A stretch of DNA of 64,000 nucleotides from Piper betle (GCA_033002965.1 JAURVB010014573.1:1-64000), one strand, 5' to 3'; positions 34,207 through 46,348 are shown, numbered from the stretch's first letter. The notes: generated by a model not told the origin, from the sequence alone. Numbers and translations are program-made.

Positions 34207-34850
34207 AATTTATAAAAACTTAGATTATTTTCAACTAAAATATTCGCACTAATCAAAATTTAATTTAGTCAAAGTACTTTCAAAGGCTTAACTCTTACCG
34301 GAATGCTCATCTTCTACTAGATTTGTTCTTGGCTGACTGATACAAATCTGGCCTCCTCGACTACACTCAGAAATATTTTTGACCTGAAAAAATTAATTAC
34401 ACCGATAGAAACATAAGTATAACAAATCAAGGCAACCACTATGTCCTTAAAATTTTTTTTCATTGTTTTGTAAATTCGCTATTTAATTTAATTAGTTGAT
34501 TATAAATGCCCGTTAAAAAATTTTTTTACCCTCAACGCAACAAGTTCGGCACATCAAAGGGGGAGGCGGGTCGCGGCGGAGGGTAGGTGGGCGGCGGCGG
34601 TTGGGGGGTGGTGGCAGGGGGAGGCACAGGAGGCGGTGGGTGGGGGTCGGGGGGGGACGGTGGGCCTGGGTTGGCGGTCGGGAGGCGGCGGCAAGTGGAG
34701 GGACAAGGGGTGGCAGGTGGGGGGTCACGGGAGGCGGGGGGGGGGGGTTGATGTTGGCTGTTGGATCAGATCCAACGGCCCACATTTGGCAGTGCATGAT
34801 GCGCTAGCCAACAGGGGGCAGCGCTTATACTAGCTGCCCCCTATATATAT

Positions 34851-35947
34851 GAAAAGAAATAACCCTACTAGCTAGTTGATTAGTAATCACTATAGTTATT
34901 CTAATCCCCGGTGTATAAAGGGGCGCAAGATCTTTATATGCATAAATATATGTACTATTTTAGAGATATTTTTTACACTTTTAAAATTATTTTGTTGACT
35001 CTATATACTATTTTCCACTACAATATAGCTTAAAATAAATTTAAATATACTTAAGGCTTGCGAGGGCAAAGGTATTTTTTTTAGGGAGAAAAGTACCAAG
35101 GGCCGTAGTTTTTAAAGAAGGACAATATAATTGATCTATATTTATTTTTCATCCGTGGAAAAGGATGATAAATCAATTGTAGACAAGAGCAATATTTTTT
35201 TGAGTGTATTTAATTTGATGATTATTATAAACAACACCACCTACCGTCAGTTGGTAGATTTGTAGGTGCACTCACAAATTACAGAGACCTGAAAAATCTA
35301 TGCAATATTCTGTTTTCCACAGCGTGCAGCTCAAGGAACGGTTTGAATCGGTATTCAAAGCCAAAAAAATTATAAAAGCTTTTTTTCCAATATAACGACA
35401 ATATGAGTTTAGCTTTAGTTGATGATTTTGTGTATCCTTCAATTTTCTCTTTGTTATATAAGAATAACAAAGACAATATTACCGATCATAAATTGTGAAT
35501 AGATTCATAGTATTCCTGTGTGGTTATTACTTTACTCGAACGAACACTTCAAACGATTTTGGCTCCTCTCCATGAGGACGCCATTGGGCGACGGATTCCG
35601 TCGGGAGGAGTTAAAATTTTTTCATTATATATTTGCTGTTTATTCTTCTTTTTTTGCCTAGCTTTGTAAGGAAACCAATCTATTAATTATAGCCTTCCTT
35701 TTCTTTCTCATAGAACCCAATAAAAAAGCACGATTTATTTTCTTTGCTTGCAAAAACCAAAAGATGTCGATTTGTTTTGATCATTTATCAAGTTTGATGT
35801 TTATCTAGATGACAACTAGCTAATTGGTAATATAACAAGTTTATATAATCATTAGACATCCGAAGAAGGAGCCGATCGCAGGAGTCAATTTGCCCAGGAC
35901 TCCCCTATGTACATATGATCAAAACTGATCAGCGGCTTGATGTCACA
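34851..35947. other. AT-rich DNA, no gene seen
   Basis: No recognisable coding or repeat structure apart from AT-richness. The right end carries the left CTCCAT duplication of the copia element and is the displaced flank of the interrupted GC-rich locus at 39321-39660. Confidence 0.5.
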
Positions 35948-35953
35948 CTCCAT

Positions 35954-38900
35954 TGGTTTCCCTCACTCATTCGCCTTGAAAAACATAATAGTTAAATTTT
36001 TGATTTTTCCTTTATCATACTAATAATTAGTGTTTCATATGCCTATACGTGATTATGTCCTTTGCAATAAAAGATTAACAAAATAATTTCTTGAATTTTA
36101 CTTACAATATTTTATATAAAAGAGAATTTTGTTGATGTTACATAGAACATCTTTTTAAGAATTTTTGAACATATTTGACTAATAAAAGGAGAGTTTTGGA
36201 GAAATATTTTTTCATTTCAAGTTGAAATTAAGGGTTGTAATCGAAGGTGTAAGGTTGATCCATATTTTTTTTGATATGTATGTTATTTTCTTAATTTCTC
36301 ATATATTATTTTTCTTAAGAGTTGTATTTATTAGATCTTATTGCTGGACTGAATTGTATTGGAAAAAATTTTTTAAAGTGTATTTTCGATACATGATTGT
36401 AATAGATTGAGTGGGCTAATTTTCTTTTCTCTAATTTAGAGAGAAGTTTTCATCCTTTTTTTTATCTTAGTGTCTCTTATTTTATCTTATATTTGTTTTC
36501 ATTTCATCTTGAGGGGAAATATTTTCTTTGGATTGATTCTCCTAGATTGCTTATTTCCTAACATTGGTATCAGGGCTTTGGTTCTTTCTTTCATGTTTGC
36601 CTTGGTTTGGGGTACTAACCCCTTGTGTCAAAATGAAAGATGAAAAATATGTTAAGATGGTTGTTCGTAAGGGTAAGCCTAATTGGCATTACTGGAAGGG
36701 TTGTATAATTGATTATTTATTCATTAAGGATTTATTTGTTCTAATTCTTTGTCTTCCTAAGTCATTGAGTTTTAATCCACCGTTGAGTGTTACTTCGGTT
36801 GTGACTAATGAAGGAAAACTTCTTCAATTCCCCCTCCTCAACCTACTGCTAAGGCTAAGTCGAGTGTCTCGGCTGAATGGATCAAGATAGGGGAAAAAAT
36901 ACATGACTTTGATTGGACAATGGTTAGAACATAACGTATATAACCATGTAACGAGAGCAAAGACTATAAAGGATCTCCGGGATAAGCTCTTGTATATGTT
37001 TGAGAGAGACACTCATGGGAACTAGAATCTGCTAGTCTGAAAGTTGATGAATTTTTGGTGTAAGGATGAGATAGAGGTCAATGACTATATTAATAAGATA
37101 TAAGGTGATAAGGCTACAAATGTTGTAGAAGAAGATGTACTGATCATGGTTGATGATGGAAATGACTATTTGACAACTATTGATGATACTACTTGGGTGA
37201 TTGATTCTGGTACATCATTTCATGCTACCCCATATAGAGATTTCTATAACACCTATGTGATAGTTGATCTTGGTATAGTAAAGATGGATAACAAGAGACT
37301 TCTAAAATTATTAGTCATGGTGATGTGCATATTGTGACCAATTCTGGTTGCAAACTTATTTTGAAAAATATGAATCATATTCTGGATTTTCACAATTTTA
37401 ATGTGGCTCATGGAAATTCGTGAAAAGATCTTTAGTGGTTGCTAAAGGGAAGAAGTGTTGGTCTTTATAGGACTATATCTAGTGTGGTTCATGGGGAAGT
37501 TAATGTTACCTTTACTATTCTTACAACTGATTTGTGGCATTGGAGATTGGGTCACATGAGTGAGAAGGGGCTAGAGTTTCCACGACTTAATGGGATAACA
37601 CCAAATTCCTTGAATCATTGTTTGAATGAAAAACAACATAGGCTTCTTTTGTATCCACTGGCAAGAAGAAAACTCATATACTTGAACTTGTACATTATGA
37701 TGTGTGTGGTCTAATGGAGATGAAATCTCTTTGTGCAGCCTCTAATTTTATTACTTTTATTGATGATGTTTCAAGGAAAGTATAATGTTACTGTTTGAAG
37801 AGTAAAAGTGTGAGTGAAAGTGATGTGTTTAATACTTTTAAATCATTTCATGTTCTCATGAGAGAGAAATAGAGAAGATTTTGAAATATTTTAGAAGTGA
37901 TAATGGAAGTGAATATTGCACTAATGAGTTTCAAGTTTATTGTTACAAATATGACATTTGGCATGAGAAAACTACTCTCCATACCCCACAACTGAATGGA
38001 ATGGCTGAGAGGATGAATAAAACAATTCAAGAAGGGGCTAGGTGTATGCTTTCTACAACAAAATTACGTAAAGGTTTTTGGGCTGAAGTTGTTTGTATTG
38101 CTTATTATTTAATTAATAGCTCTACCACATTTACTTTAGGTGGAGATGCTCCAACAAAAGTTTGGAGTGGTAGGAAGGTAAAATACACTCATTTAAGGGT
38201 GTTTGGTTGTAAAGTTTTTGTATATGTGCCTATGGAACTAAAGTCTGAGCATGATGGTAAGACATTTAAATGCATACTTTCGGGTTATGGGGATGAAGAG
38301 GTTAATTTCATACTTTGAGATCCTAAGGAGAAGAATATTCGAAGTTGAGAAATGATGTTTCAAGAGAATCCATTTCTAGAAGACTTTAGAAATGAAACTT
38401 CTACCCAAAGTGATTCTCATGATTATGTTGTAAAGGTTAAAACTCCATCTACTCCTCCAATGATTGTAAAGGATATTGTTTAAGATGTTATTGAACAAAT
38501 TGATAAAGAAGCCAGAGATGACATTCCTGCTTCCTTGCCTCATGACAATGAAAGTGAGGAGAATGATATTACCAATGATATAGTTTTTGATATTGTTGAT
38601 GAACAAGTACATGATGGTGATCAGGTTGTTTATCAAGGGGAGGCTAATGCTACTAGACAAAATTTGGTAGAGTTGTTAAGTCATCCACGAAGTATCAAAA
38701 GTTTACTCATATGACAATTACAGAAAGTGGTGAACCTGAAGATTCCAGTGAAGCTATTAGGTACAAGGAGAAAGACAAATGAGTGTCATACGAGAGGAAC
38801 TAAAGTCATTGCATAAGAATATAACTTATGAGCATATGAAACTTCCTAAGGGGAGAAAGACCTTAAATGAAAGTGGGTTTATCGACTTAAACATGAAGAA

Positions 38901-39320
38901 AGTAACTTACAACAAAAGTACAAGGCAAGATTTATGGTGAAAGATTTCGAGCAAGAGAAAGGTATTGACTTTAACAAAATTTTCTTACATGTTGTAAAAA
39001 TGTCTTCAATTTATTGTGTAATAGGTTTGGTTCCAAGATAGAATTGAGGTTTAGGTGTATGTTATTTTTTTAATTTCTCATATATTATTTTTTTTAAGAG
39101 TTGTATTTCTCATATCTTGCTGTTGGTTTGATTTGTGTTGGAAAATATTTTCTCAAAGTTGATCGATTGGCTTTGTTTTCTTTTCTCAATTTGGAGAGAA
39201 ATTTTTATTAATTTTTCTTATATTAGTGTCTCTTATTTCATCTTATATTTGTTGTTATTTTATCTTTGAGAAAAAATATTTTCTTTGAGTTGATTCTGGT
39301 AGAGCACCTAGTTCCCAACA
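35954..39320 (+). mobile_element. Copia LTR retrotransposon with CTCCAT duplication and internal deletion
   Basis: The left LTR is 35954-36563 (TGGTTTCCC ... CCTAACA). A primer-binding site, TGGTATCAGGGC, at 36565-36576 differs by one base from the complement of the initiator tRNA-Met 3' end. A right LTR copy at about 39040-39320 (ending TTCCCAACA) matches the left from GTATGTTATTTT onward. CTCCAT lies on both flanks (35948-35953 and 39321-39326). The polyprotein stops inside reverse transcriptase and runs straight into a partial right LTR. One deletion thus removed most of reverse transcriptase, RNase H and the start of the right LTR. Confidence 0.85.
36620..39010 (+). pseudogene. Copia gag-pol remnant
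   Basis: Ordered fragments: a gag-like KPNWHYWKGCIIDYLFIKDL; protease with the catalytic DSG in TTWVIDSGTSFHATP (about 37190); pre-integrase LWHWRLGHMSEKGLE (about 37530); integrase with FIDDVS, FRSDNGSEYCTNEF and GMAERMNKTIQEGARCML (DDE residues visible), then LRVFGCKVFVYVP; and a first piece of reverse transcriptase, VYRLKHEESNLQQKYKARF. Stops and frameshifts separate them. The longest intact piece is integrase, 37881-38318. No RNase H remains. Confidence 0.9.
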
Positions 39321-39660
39321 CTCCATGCACGCCAGCACCGTCCAAATGGGATTGAAGAAACCTTGATGCCCAGGAGTCATTCTTGAAGAACGCCATGCCC
39401 TCACTTAGATGCATAAAATCCATTCTCCAACACCCCCCTTCACACAGCTAGAGACACCGGCGGCGCATGTCTCCAGCGGGGGCAAAGGTGTATTTAGTGG
39501 GTTGGTCTGGGTGGGAGGGCTAAGATGGAGTTTATATAGCTCAGGAGCGGGGTGGAGAAGCAGCTTCTTGCGGTGGGTGGCATTGGGCTGGCGCGCGTCA
39601 GGCGAGAGAGGAAGCAGCGCTCGGTGGCGTTCAGCGGTTCTTGATGCAGTTCTCTGTTCT
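39238..39660 (-). pseudogene. GC-rich promoter and 5' exon interrupted by the copia insertion
   Basis: On the minus strand a GC-rich leader contains a TATA box, GAGCTATATAAACTCC (about 39530-39545), followed about 110 bp later by ATG 39423 and an open frame, MDFMHLSEGMAFFKNDSW, then ASRFLQSHLDGAG. The copia LTR begins about 100 bp after that ATG; the frame beyond 39321 is LTR sequence. Removing the element and one CTCCAT copy rejoins this to the flank ending at 35953. I do not recognise the protein, and the joined sequence has no long continuing frame, so a downstream intron or a non-coding transcript is possible. Confidence 0.4.
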
Positions 39661-39790
39661 ACTTGGTAGCCTCTTGGCCATCTCCGCCCATTGTTACTGA
39701 CCTCAGAGTGTGCTCAGATGAGGACGATGTCTTCTTCCTTTGTCCATTTGTCTTCTGCAACATCACAAGATTGTCAGTTGAATGCATCAT

Positions 39791-39808
39791 GTAATGTTAT
39801 GTTTTCTT

Positions 39809-39868
<60 letters not shown>

Positions 39869-39881
39869 AAGAAAACATTAC
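39791..39881. repeat. Near-perfect palindrome around a (TA)n core
   Basis: Left arm GTAATG(TTAT)GTTTTCTTTATGTA, then about 23 TA units, then the right arm TACATAAAGAAAACATTAC. The arms match over 19 bp apart from a 5-base insertion in the left arm. The whole would form a long hairpin. It could be a short fold-back element or TA-repeat expansion at an older palindrome. Confidence 0.85.
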
Positions 39882-40675
39882 TACACAAAAATATTGAATT
39901 TTTCAAACTTTTTAATAAATGTATTACAAAAATAATTTACAATTACTCACGACCCGTGTAGAGTATACATAAGGTTTGTTGTGGGCTATATTGACGTGGG
40001 GTAACATATAGTCCACAAATAATCTAAATAAAACGTGAAAAATATATCTTCAAAGTATATGACAATATAATTAGTGAATTATAGTTTTGTAGATATATCT
40101 ACATTTGATATATTACCCCGTGATTTTAAGAATTATAGGGTGGACATTAATTTGTCCTCCAACCCTCGTCAATTTTAAATATCCTCCACGGTTCATTGTG
40201 GGCAAAAAAAGTACTTTTTTGTAGTGATGGTTGATGAATATGGTAGTACGATATAAAGGTGTCCAGCATGTTTCCTCGCTAGGTATCTGTATGTCAATAT
40301 TTTGGCAAACATTTGTACTATAACTATATAATTAACTAGTTTGCAAAATTATTGACATACTTCGTAAACCAGTGCTCCTTTAAATACAAATTTTTGCCGT
40401 ATTTCTGTATTTTTGATGTTTTTGAATTTTTAATGAAACTTCACTTGCTTGGGAAAAAAAAGCAAATTACTTTCAATTTAGTAATGCCTCTAACCTATCC
40501 TAGAATTTCTCTAATGATAAAGATATGTATGGAAGTTGTTCAACGATTTTAGCTTTCATGAAGTGCAAACAGTGGGTTGAGAAAATTTTTAGGCCTGTAC
40601 AGCCACGGGGTTGATTTAGGGTAGAATTTTTTGATCCAAAACCACGTCCCACATGGCGTATTTCCCTTTTGGAAA

Positions 40676-42800
40676 TACTCAGACTTCCACAAGTACGCAG
40701 TGATACCACGAATCCATGGTACACGAAAACTGCTGCTACGTGCAACACCTACACACCGGGCACTGACATCGCACCCAACTACTAGTGCACCCGATATCTA
40801 GTGCCAGCTACTAATAATTCAACACACCAATCAAACACACCTGCAAAACAAACATGCCAAGGTTGTGTAGCCCAACCGCTAAACCAAGTCCCCACTCCGT
40901 TCTACAAGATCTTGAGGAATCCACCAAGATCTCATAATCGGCACCAAACCCAAACACAGATGTTGACACCACAAGAATTACAGGGCACCAACCCTAACAT
41001 TAATTTCACTCAATGAAATAAATGATTACAAGTAATTAATCTATCCTGACAACTTGGCTAACGTGGACATGCAAACCCCACGCCTTGCCTTCTTTTCCCT
41101 TTAGATTGACTTGTTTACATGCTATTTGCCTCAACGAGAAAAACAGATGGCTTGCAGAACAATGGAAGGTGTGTCCTTCTCTTGGGGGACATCGGGTCTC
41201 ATTGGTGAGGGAGGACTGTTACAAGCCTAGTTTAAAGGACGCGTCGGGACCAGGGTTTGACGGTTGTTCCTAGTGATCCTGGGTCCAAGACGGATAGTTG
41301 GTTCTATCCGAGTGTTGGAAATAACTTACCAGCACTAATCCTTGTTATAGTTGTAGGCATGATCAGACTATGGTGCGTGGAGTGTATCGGGTGGCGGTAC
41401 CTAATAGTGGTGTAGCAGTAAAATGATCGGTAACCAAGTATCAAGCATGTTGTTGCATATCAGCATCGAGTAAACCTCAAGATGGGGGCAGCGAGGTTTC
41501 CAGGTAACGAGCAGGGTCTGATGACCGAACACTAGGTGAGCGCTACGAGTAGCAGTTAGAATATTAGCAGAGTGAGGTTGATGAGGACCGAGCATACCGA
41601 TAGCAAATACCGGGCATGCCAAGCAAGCAAGCGAGCAAGTGAACGAGCAAAGTAGTTGTACGTGGGCACGAGCATGGACGTGACTGAGCAAAATATTGGA
41701 ATTGCGGTATTTGGTTCGAGGTTGCCATGCGGTGCAGCAGTTCCTAGCAGTACTAGGAATTCCGGCATTTGGAGCGCTACATGGGCTGGATGCACCAAGG
41801 TTGACTGGGTGTCCCAGACGTGGTTAGGATCAAACAAGGAGGTCGATCCAATGTGACCAGCATGTGCCGAAGGATATATTTGATGATGTGGAGATAATGA
41901 TGAAAAAGATTTCATGGAGATTGAAATATATCCTTATGGCGACGCCAAGGGGAGTTGGTTGCAACTAACTCTAAGAGATTTGCATGCCACCTTGGAGATA
42001 AGGATGTTGGAGATATGCTATCAAGGATTTTTAGAGATTGGATAAACACGAAGATGTCTATATAAGGGGGATGACCTCTTGTGTAGCGAAGGAATGGAAG
42101 GTGTGTGCCTCTCTTGTGGAGAAGAGAGGACTATGATCGAGCAAGGAGACGCGTGAAGTTGCCACGACTAGTTCTTCTCGGTGATGGATTGGAACTTCAT
42201 CGAGAGTTGTCTGCCGGGATCAAGGTACACACTTCTTGTTCCACAACCCGCTTACTTTTCTGGCTGAGGGAAATTAAATGTAAACAAGTCGATCTAAGGG
42301 GGACAACTTGGGGTTGTGATTGTGAGGATTGATTGTGAGTGGGGTACTCATTGTTCTCATAGCTTTCCTATCGGGAAAGAAGGCAAGGTCGTGGGGTTTG
42401 CATGTCCATGGTTATCAAGTAGTCAGGGTAGATTGATTACTTGCATCCTTTGTTTCTTTGAATGAAATTAAGGTTGGGGTCAGTGCCCCGTAATTTGTGT
42501 AGTGTCGACGTGGAATTGTGGGAAGCATGGTTTCGAGTACAAGATCAAGGATTCCGGGTCTTGTGAGCCAAGTGGGGATTCAGTTGAGCATTGAACTATA
42601 CTGCCTTGGCACGATTGCATATTAGCGATCATTAGTATCATATCTCTGTGTGGTGGTTGGTTTGTCAAATTATTGGTACTGATAGTTTTATTGGCACTAG
42701 TAGTTGGGTGTGATATTGTTGATGGGTGTGCTCGTGTGAGCAGGTGTTGCTGCTGTGTATTGCGGTATTTCTGCATATTTGTGAAAGGTTGAGTGTTGCG
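40676..42800. mobile_element. 2.1-kb fold-back (inverted-repeat) structure
   Basis: Left arm about 40676-41145 is the diverged inverse of right arm about 42255-42800. Matching words, left then right reversed: CACCCAACTACTAGTGC / CACCCAACTACTAGTGC (40769 region and 42697 region), ATGCCAAGGTTGTG / GTGCCAAGGCAGT, CATGCAAACCCCACG / CATGCAAACCCCACG, TTAGATTGACTTGTTTAC / TTAGATCGACTTGTTTAC. The arms are about 450-500 bp, so this could be a long-TIR element or two facing copies of one repeat. The 1.1-kb spacer has no recognisable protein domain but repeats AATGGAAGGTGTGT internally (about 41160 and 42090). No target duplication was found. Confidence 0.7.
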
Positions 42801-42809
42801 CATTATAAA

Positions 42810-43497
42810 AAAAAATCACATTCACCAACTAACTTTATTATAAATTCATCATTAATATCAGCGAAAATCACAAAAAATGCAATGACATGATCACAAAGTG
42901 TTTGAATAAAATAAGGAGAAGGGGCAACTCACAGTGGCTCAAAGAGAAGCCAGCGATGGTGGTGACGGTCATGGTTGCCAGGGAGAAGTGGTGGTTGTGA
43001 CTGCTGTACGACAAGGAGAGAGGAGGGTAGGGCTAGGACTAGGGCTGGCCGAGCAAGGGGGTAGAAGGGTAGGGCTAGGAAGAGGTCTGGGTGACTACTG
43101 GCCGGCAGCAGTGGTGGCGGCGGCCAAATTGAGTAGGGAAGAGGGCGAGTAGGGTAGAGGAAGGGAAAGGGGAAGAAGGGTTGATCGGGGTGGCTGGTTG
43201 GCGGTAACGTGCTGCCGGCAGCGACCAAGGACAGGGAGCGGTCGGCTAGGGTAGTGGGGAGGCGATCCGGCGGGGGGAAATGGGAGGAAGAAAAAGAGGG
43301 TAGGGGAAGGGAGAAGGGGGAGGCTGACCAGCGCGGCTGGCCGACGGCGCTGCTGGTCGGTGGTGAGGCAGGGAGGGGATTGTTCATGGGTTTGGGGAGG
43401 ATGGTGGAGTCAAGTTGGTGAAACAGGGGAGGGGTAGTTTGGGCATTAATGGGTTTAACTAAGGGTAGACTAGGAATATGAGGTTTAAAAATGATTT
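42810..43497. other. G-rich stretch upstream of the duplicated LTR region
   Basis: G-rich on the plus strand at 42930-43400; the long proline/serine-rich frame on the minus strand is a composition artefact without a recognisable domain. It joins the left border of the tandem duplication at 43498. Confidence 0.45.
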
Positions 43498-44154
43498 TTT
43501 AGGAAATTTTCAAGGGCATTTTAGTAATTTTATACTCCACTAGAGTAAGACCAAATATGTGCAAAGTGAATTTAAGGAGCTTCTAAAAGCTGTCTCAAGA
43601 GCTATCAAGACGTGTTAAAGATGTCATGGGTGTGAGTCAAAATAAAAATAGAAAATAAAACAAACCCAACATCCATCGACTAACCAAAACCACCGCATCC
43701 TAATACGATCAACGGCCTAAAACTAATTCTATGTTCAAACAGACGAAAAAAAATTAACACATGTGTACTCGTGTATATACTGATAACATAGTCTACTAGT
43801 TGCCATTAGCCCCGCGCATGTGTTTTAAAAGTTGAACTGACCCACAAAAGGGTCAAACCTATTGGTTAATGACTATAAATTTATTAGGGTTGTGGGTATT
43901 ACATTTACACACTAGGCCACTTGTAGTTGGATCCAACCGTCGATTAGGGCTAGACACCCTACTATGGGCAGTCCTTTTAGCTGTCCATGGATTTAGTTGA
44001 TAGTCAAAGACTAATTATGATATCCCTAAACTAGTTACACATCTAACACTTACTTACATAGGTGAACGTAAACCCCGTGATTTAAGTTAGGGTTTTATAA
44101 TTTGAACTAATCAATTCGATAGTTATTTTAGAGTTGAGTCATGTTTTAATTACA

Positions 44155-44290
44155 AGACGACCATTCATTTTTCTCTCCAACCATTCATTTTTCTCACTTA
44201 CCATTTATTTTTCTCAACTGACCACTCATTTTTCTCAACTGACTATTTGTTTTTCTCACCTGACCATTCATTTTTCTCACCGACCACTCA
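44155..44290 (+). repeat. ~20-bp minisatellite (ACCATTCATTTTTCTC)
   Basis: Six to seven copies of a unit near CATTTTTCTCACCTGACCAT. The same array occurs in the second duplication unit at about 46440-46575 with independent base changes. Confidence 0.9.
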
Positions 44291-44740
44291 TTTTCTTTCC
44301 CTTCACATCTATATGTTCCACACTTCTGACATTGTCATCATTCAGCCACCACCATCCTTCTCACCCAACTTCCTTCTTCTTTTTCTTCCTTCTCTTTTCC
44401 CCCATGATCCTCACTCAAGCCGGCCACAACTTCGTCGCCATCACCACGAATAGGTACGGAGTAGGAGCTCATCGTCTAGGCACTAAGACACGTTCGGAGC
44501 TTCTACCAAGTCCATTTAGGACTCACCCCTGATTTATTATTTTATTCTATCGTGATTTAATTTTTACATATTGTAGGATGAGTTTGGTGGTATTTTATCA
44601 GATCCCACTTAGCTCAGACCATTTAGTCGAATAGTTTTCCAAATTAATAACCCTCGAGGATGAGATCCCTCGAGTATATTTTCGAAAACAAGATCCACCA
44701 CAAGTTACCTTCAAGCCTATTATATAAATCCCTACCAACA

Positions 44741-44743
<3 letters not shown>

Positions 44744-44786
<43 letters not shown>

Positions 44787-45178
44787 TTTGCGTCTTTCAA
44801 AAACCGTACTATGCAAACGGGCATGTGCCAGTTGAAGCCGCCAACAACATGCTACGCAAGTGGCATGTGCCAGTCGTAAGCCGAAAATATAGACAACTAT
44901 GTTATGTAAGTAGCATGTGCCACTCGAAGTTGCCGACAACCATGCTACATAAGTGGCATGTGCCAGTCGTAAGCCAAAAATACTGACAACTGTGCTACCC
45001 AAGTGGCATGTGCCAGTCGAAGCCACTGATAACCATGCTATGTAAGTGTTATGTGCCAGTCGTAAGTCGGAAATACTGACAACCATGCCACGCAAGTGGC
45101 ATGTGTCAGTCGAAGCCATCAACAACCATACTATGCAAATGGTATATACCAGTCGTAAGCCAAAAATACTGACAAACA
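44744..45178. repeat. (TA)n followed by a 57-bp minisatellite in alternating dimer order
   Basis: After about 19 TA units (44744-44782), about seven copies follow of a unit of 56-58 bp containing CATGCTACGCAAGTGGCATG and TGCCAGTCG. Two versions alternate: one continues TAAGCCGAAAATACTGACAA, the other AAGCCACTGACAAC. The higher-order period is about 114 bp. It is present only in duplication unit A. Confidence 0.85.
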
Positions 45179-46348
45179 TCTTCCCCGTTCTCCTCTTCCA
45201 CCGATCGTGGGTTGTGGGGAACTTTCGACTGATCATATGTCACCGGCAAACCGCCGTCAGCTAAGCCTCCACCACCAGTAGACTCACCACCACCGTGATT
45301 GGGATTGTTGTCGGTGACCTTCCGATCGTTTTCCAACCACCACCTTTTGGGGCCAATTCCGACTCGACCGGAGATCCGATTACCGTCACGTCACCAGCAT
45401 CGTGACTGCCATGTGCTGGCTCTACCCGCTAGTACACTTCCCAGATTGGATTGGTTTCCAATTGCCACCGTCACGGCCGGAGCTCGTCAGCTTTTGGGCC
45501 GAATTCCGGCTGGCCACTATTGCCATAGCCAACCTCCCAGACAGCTTCTCTGTGTAACCGTCTATTGATCCCAACCACCGGCCAGCATTGGGGCACCGCC
45601 GATTGCCAGGACCTATTCGAGGTCACCACAGTCACCGGTGAGCCTCTTCTTGGGATGATTCTGGCCGCCATTTGGTTCGCCTACACTATCGTCGAGTTCG
45701 TCACCTCTGATGCCACTGTTTTTTGGAAATTTTCAAGGGCATTTTAGTAATTTTATACTCCACTAAAATAAGACCAATTATGTGTAAAGTGAATTTAAGG
45801 AGCTTCTAAAAGCTGTCTAAGGGCTATCAGGACGTGTCAAAGAAGTCATGGGTGTGAGTCAAAATAAAAATAGAAAATAAAACAAAGCCGACATCCGCCG
45901 ACCAACCAAAACCATCACATCCTAATACGATCAACGGCTTAAATCTAATTCTACATTCAAACAGACGAACACATGTATACTCGTGTATATACTAATAACC
46001 TAGTCTACTGATGCATATCTGAAGCTATCATCATATACTCAGGTATACAAAAACCTTCATAGTATGTACACATGGTTGGCATTAGCCCTGCGCATGTGTT
46101 TTAAAAGTAGAACTGACCCAGTAAAATGATCAAACCTATTGGTTAATAACTATAAATTGACTAGGGTTGTGGGTATTACATTTACACACTAGGCCACTTG
46201 CAGTGTGATCCAACTGTCAATTAGGGCTAGACACCCTACTATGGGCAGTGTTTTTAGCTATCCATGGATTTAGTTGATAGTCAAAGACTGATCATGATAT
46301 CCCTAAATTAGTCTCACATCTAACATGTACCTACATAGGTTAGGTTAA

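Larger units (their letters stand above)
30866..34841 (-). mobile_element. Near-complete FAR1-type MULE with inverted ends and 9-bp duplication
   Basis: Left end AAGGGCAGCCGGTATGCG; right end, reversed, GGGGGCAGCTAGTATAAGCG. The inverted ends stay alignable for about 80 bp, including TTTGGCAGCGTATTATGCGC against TTGGCTAGCGCATCATGCAC and GGGCCGTTGGA. The flanks TATATATAC (30857-30865) and TATATATAT (34842-34850) match at 8 of 9 bases, fitting a 9-bp MULE duplication, though TA-richness weakens this. Right palindrome: GTTGGATCAGATCCAAC at 34759-34775. C-rich arm 30950-31260 and its inverse 34555-34750 bracket the transposase gene (31826-34206) and a GACTCGAGTC array (31290-31520). Length is 3976 bp. 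The transposase is decayed, so the copy is no longer autonomous. Confidence 0.9.

Noticed and set aside
39881..40230. CACTA-like element (TACTACACAAAAATA ... TTTTTTGTAGTGAT)
   Set aside because: The left end matches CACTACAAAAAA poorly and no 3-bp duplication or subterminal repeats were seen.
42929..43387. 152-codon Ser/Pro-rich frame
   Set aside because: Composition-driven in a G-rich repeat stretch; no domain, no splice sites.
44742..45236. 164-codon frame with periodic repeats
   Set aside because: It reads through the 57-bp minisatellite and a TA run, which explains both the length and the periodicity.
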